Below are positions 62,625 to 64,000 of a stretch of 64,000 nt of DNA, piece after piece. The first letter of the stretch is position 1; the number at the start of each line of letters is the position of its first letter. The stretch is taken from positions 1 through 64,000 of the forward strand of contig JAILEY010000038.1 in assembly GCA_024687165.1 (NCBI GenBank), in the 5' to 3' direction. Under the pieces are notes generated by a model. The model worked only from the letters and a program-made list of their open reading frames with translations, was not told the origin of the DNA and searched no databases. The stretch is from Treponema sp. (GTDB lineage Bacteria > Spirochaetota > Spirochaetia > Treponematales > Treponemataceae). The position numbers were made by a program, and so were the translations under genes.

Positions 62625-63340
62625 ACAGGTACCGCTCCAAATCTTCGAGTTCGTTTCTGAAATTCCAGAATGTCTTCATAGAATTCATCCTCTTTGTAGT
62701 CTGGCCAAAGAGTGTCTTTGAAAATCAGTTCAGCATATGATGCATGCCACATCAGAAAATTACTGAGCCTTTTTTCTCCACCAGTGCGAATCAATAAATC
62801 TGCATCCGGCAGTTCTGGTATGTCAAAATTTTTTGAAATTGTTTCTTCTGTAATGCTTTTTGAATCGATTTTTGAATCAACTATTTTTTTTACGCTTCTT
62901 ACAAGTTCGTCTCTTCCACCATAGTTTATGGCAAGATTCAGTGTAAGTCCGTCAAAGGATTTTGTGTCATTTTCTACTTCTTCAATGTCTTTCTGGATGT
63001 TCTTCGGCAGATTGTTTTTGTCTCCAAGTAATCTTACGCGTATTTTATTTGTTTTGTAGAATTCAAATTCTTGCTTAAGATGTACGTGAATCAGGTTCAT
63101 CAGAAATCCGACTTCCTGTTCTGTTCGTTTCCAGTTTTCTGTTGAAAAAACGTAGAGTGTAACAAACTTGAGTCCCAGATCAGCAGCAACTTTTGCAATT
63201 TCTTTGGCACGTTTTAAACCTTCGCTGTGTCCGTTTGTTCTGAGAGAATTGCGCTGCTTTGCCCATCTGCCATTCCCATCCATTATAATTCCGACGTGTA
63301 CAGGCAGCTGGTCCTTGTTAATCTGGGATTGTGCGTTCAC
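62621..63340 (-). CDS. uppS: Undecaprenyl diphosphate synthase
   Basis: A 239-residue cis-prenyltransferase. The catalytic IMDGNGRWAKQRNSLRTNGH at the N-terminus, LYVFSTENWKR, and DLLIRTGGEKRLSNFLMWHASYAEL are diagnostic. It makes the C55 lipid carrier precursor used by MurG and other wall enzymes. It starts 4 nt after frr on the minus strand; AGGA precedes the ATG. Confidence 0.96.
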   Translation of the reverse strand: MNAQSQINKDQLPVHVGIIMDGNGRWAKQRNSLRTNGHSEGLKRAKEIAKVAADLGLKFVTLYVFSTENWKRTEQEVGFLMNLIHVHLKQEFEFYKTNKIRVRLLGDKNNLPKNIQKDIEEVENDTKSFDGLTLNLAINYGGRDELVRSVKKIVDSKIDSKSITEETISKNFDIPELPDADLLIRTGGEKRLSNFLMWHASYAELIFKDTLWPDYKEDEFYEDILEFQKRTRRFGAVPV

Positions 63341-63344
63341 GAAA

Positions 63345-63884
63345 TTATTCCATTATTTCTTTTTCTTTTGCTTCGAAAACTTTGTTAATTTCGTCAATAT
63401 ATTTGTCAGTGAGCTTCTGAAGTTTGTCAGTTTCTGTTTTAAGCTGATCTTCAGTGATTTCACCAGCTTTCTGTTGTTTCTTAAGATCGTCGTTTCCGTC
63501 GCGGCGAATATTTCTGATTGTTGTGCGGTAATTTTCAGCAGTAGTCTTTGCCTGTTTTACAAGTTCCTTTCTGCGGTCTGCTGTTAGTGGTGGAATTGAA
63601 ACACGGATTACTTTTCCATCGTTATTTGGATTAAGTCCGAGATCTGCAGTCTGAATTGCTTTTTCAATTGCACCGATTGTTCCCTTGTCAAAAGGAGAAA
63701 TTACGATTGTTCTTGCTTCTGGAATTGAAATTGTTCCTACCTGATTAAGTGGAGTAGGTGTTCCGTAATAATCAACGCGAACCTTGTCAAAAATTGATGC
63801 ACTTGCTCTTCCTGTGCGGATTGAATTGAATTCTTCCTTCAATGCGTTAACTGTTTTTTCCATGCGGCTTTCATTGTCTGCCAT
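63345..63884 (-). CDS. frr: Ribosome recycling factor
   Basis: A 179-residue protein with typical RRF segments ALKEEFNSIRTGRASASIFDKVRVDYYGTPTPLNQVGTISIPEARTIVISPFDKG and VIRVSIPPLTADRRKELVKQAK. With EF-G it splits the post-termination ribosome. GGGG precedes the ATG by 6-7 nt. It follows a terminator after the edge gene, then leads into uppS, cdsA, dxr, rseP. Confidence 0.97.
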   Translation of the reverse strand: MADNESRMEKTVNALKEEFNSIRTGRASASIFDKVRVDYYGTPTPLNQVGTISIPEARTIVISPFDKGTIGAIEKAIQTADLGLNPNNDGKVIRVSIPPLTADRRKELVKQAKTTAENYRTTIRNIRRDGNDDLKKQQKAGEITEDQLKTETDKLQKLTDKYIDEINKVFEAKEKEIME

Positions 63885-63898
63885 ATTTTTCCCCTTTC

Positions 63899-63940
63899 AA
63901 AAAAAATCTGCTTCCCGCCGGATAAGACGGAAAACAGATT
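63899..63940 (-). terminator. Terminator between the edge gene and frr
   Basis: On the minus strand AATCTGTTTTCCG pairs with CGGGAAGCAGATT, followed by eight T residues. Confidence 0.75.
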
Positions 63941-63949
63941 CTTATTAAA

Positions 63950-64000
63950 TTATTTTCCCAAAACGAAAAGGTTGATTTCGCCGAATTCGAGAGTTGCTCC
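63950..64000 (-). CDS. tsf: Partial C-terminus, probably elongation factor Ts
   Basis: Only 16 codons and a TAA are visible (GATLEFGEINLFVLGK). The position directly upstream of frr on the same strand matches the conserved rpsB-tsf-frr-uppS-cdsA order, so EF-Ts is the best guess by context. The 16 residues alone do not prove it. Confidence 0.5.
   Translation of the reverse strand, partial: GATLEFGEINLFVLGK

Overview
The window looks like a piece of a low-GC host-associated spirochaete chromosome, most likely a Treponema. The evidence is gene content and order. A murG-cvpA-delta prime-histidine kinase-sigma54 regulator cluster, an flgF-flgG-rod-binding protein cluster and a tsf-frr-uppS-cdsA-dxr-rseP run all match my memory of treponemal gene order, although I could not run a comparison. 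Endoflagellar genes sit behind promoters of the sigma28 type.

Layout, left to right. 1-4.7 kb: an edge-truncated reading frame, a GC-rich repeat, then a receptor-type class III nucleotide cyclase translationally coupled to a UrtA-like ligand-binding lipoprotein. 4.8-11.4 kb: a lipoprotein, a secreted patatin, the SbcCD nuclease and an ankyrin protein. 11.4-17.3 kb: a tightly packed operon of murG, cvpA, DNA polymerase III delta prime, PAS histidine kinase, sigma54 response regulator and a J-domain protein. 17.5-23 kb: glgC, a c-di-GMP phosphodiesterase with a degenerate GGDEF domain, and the flagellar rod genes. 23-27.3 kb: an MFS transporter, murC, yicC and a small nucleotide kinase. 27.4-38.3 kb: one minus-strand operon of an HMA-like peptide, a D-2-hydroxyacid dehydrogenase, a leuCD-type hydro-lyase, a giant alpha-2-macroglobulin lipoprotein and PBP1C. 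38.4-43.2 kb: an operon of an ankyrin protein, rsmD, two small/TPR proteins and rlmN. 43.5-52.1 kb: GH94 cellobiose-type phosphorylase, a GH3-fold (auxin-conjugase family) protein, PlsC, a tRNA-Thr/tRNA-Tyr operon with a duplicated tRNA 3' end, an aminotransferase and glgA. 52.1-57.6 kb: a more accessory stretch with a palindromic element containing four DnaA-box-like 9-mers, a YiiX-like peptidase, a broken type IIG restriction-modification gene, a chemoreceptor, an Asn-rich small protein and a 22-bp tandem palindromic array. 57.6-64 kb: a secreted beta-propeller and the rseP-dxr-cdsA-uppS-frr-(tsf) housekeeping run.

Functional themes are oligosaccharide uptake/phosphorolysis and glycogen storage (GH94, GlgC, GlgA), envelope building and protection (MurG, MurC, UppS, CdsA, PBP1C/alpha-2-macroglobulin), motility and signalling (flagellar rod, MCP, EAL protein, cyclase, NtrBC-like pair).

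The most interesting non-coding observations are a recurring promoter arrangement that puts the start codon 6-9 nt after the -10 box of five genes without a Shine-Dalgarno (probable leaderless mRNAs), two sigma28-type flagellar promoters, the tandem palindrome array at 57.4 kb, the DnaA-box-like cluster at 52.1 kb, and the tRNA-Tyr remnant/GC-rich element at 48.8 kb. No convincing wholly new multi-gene system was found; the best candidate for an undescribed functional pairing is the cyclase plus UrtA-like lipoprotein.
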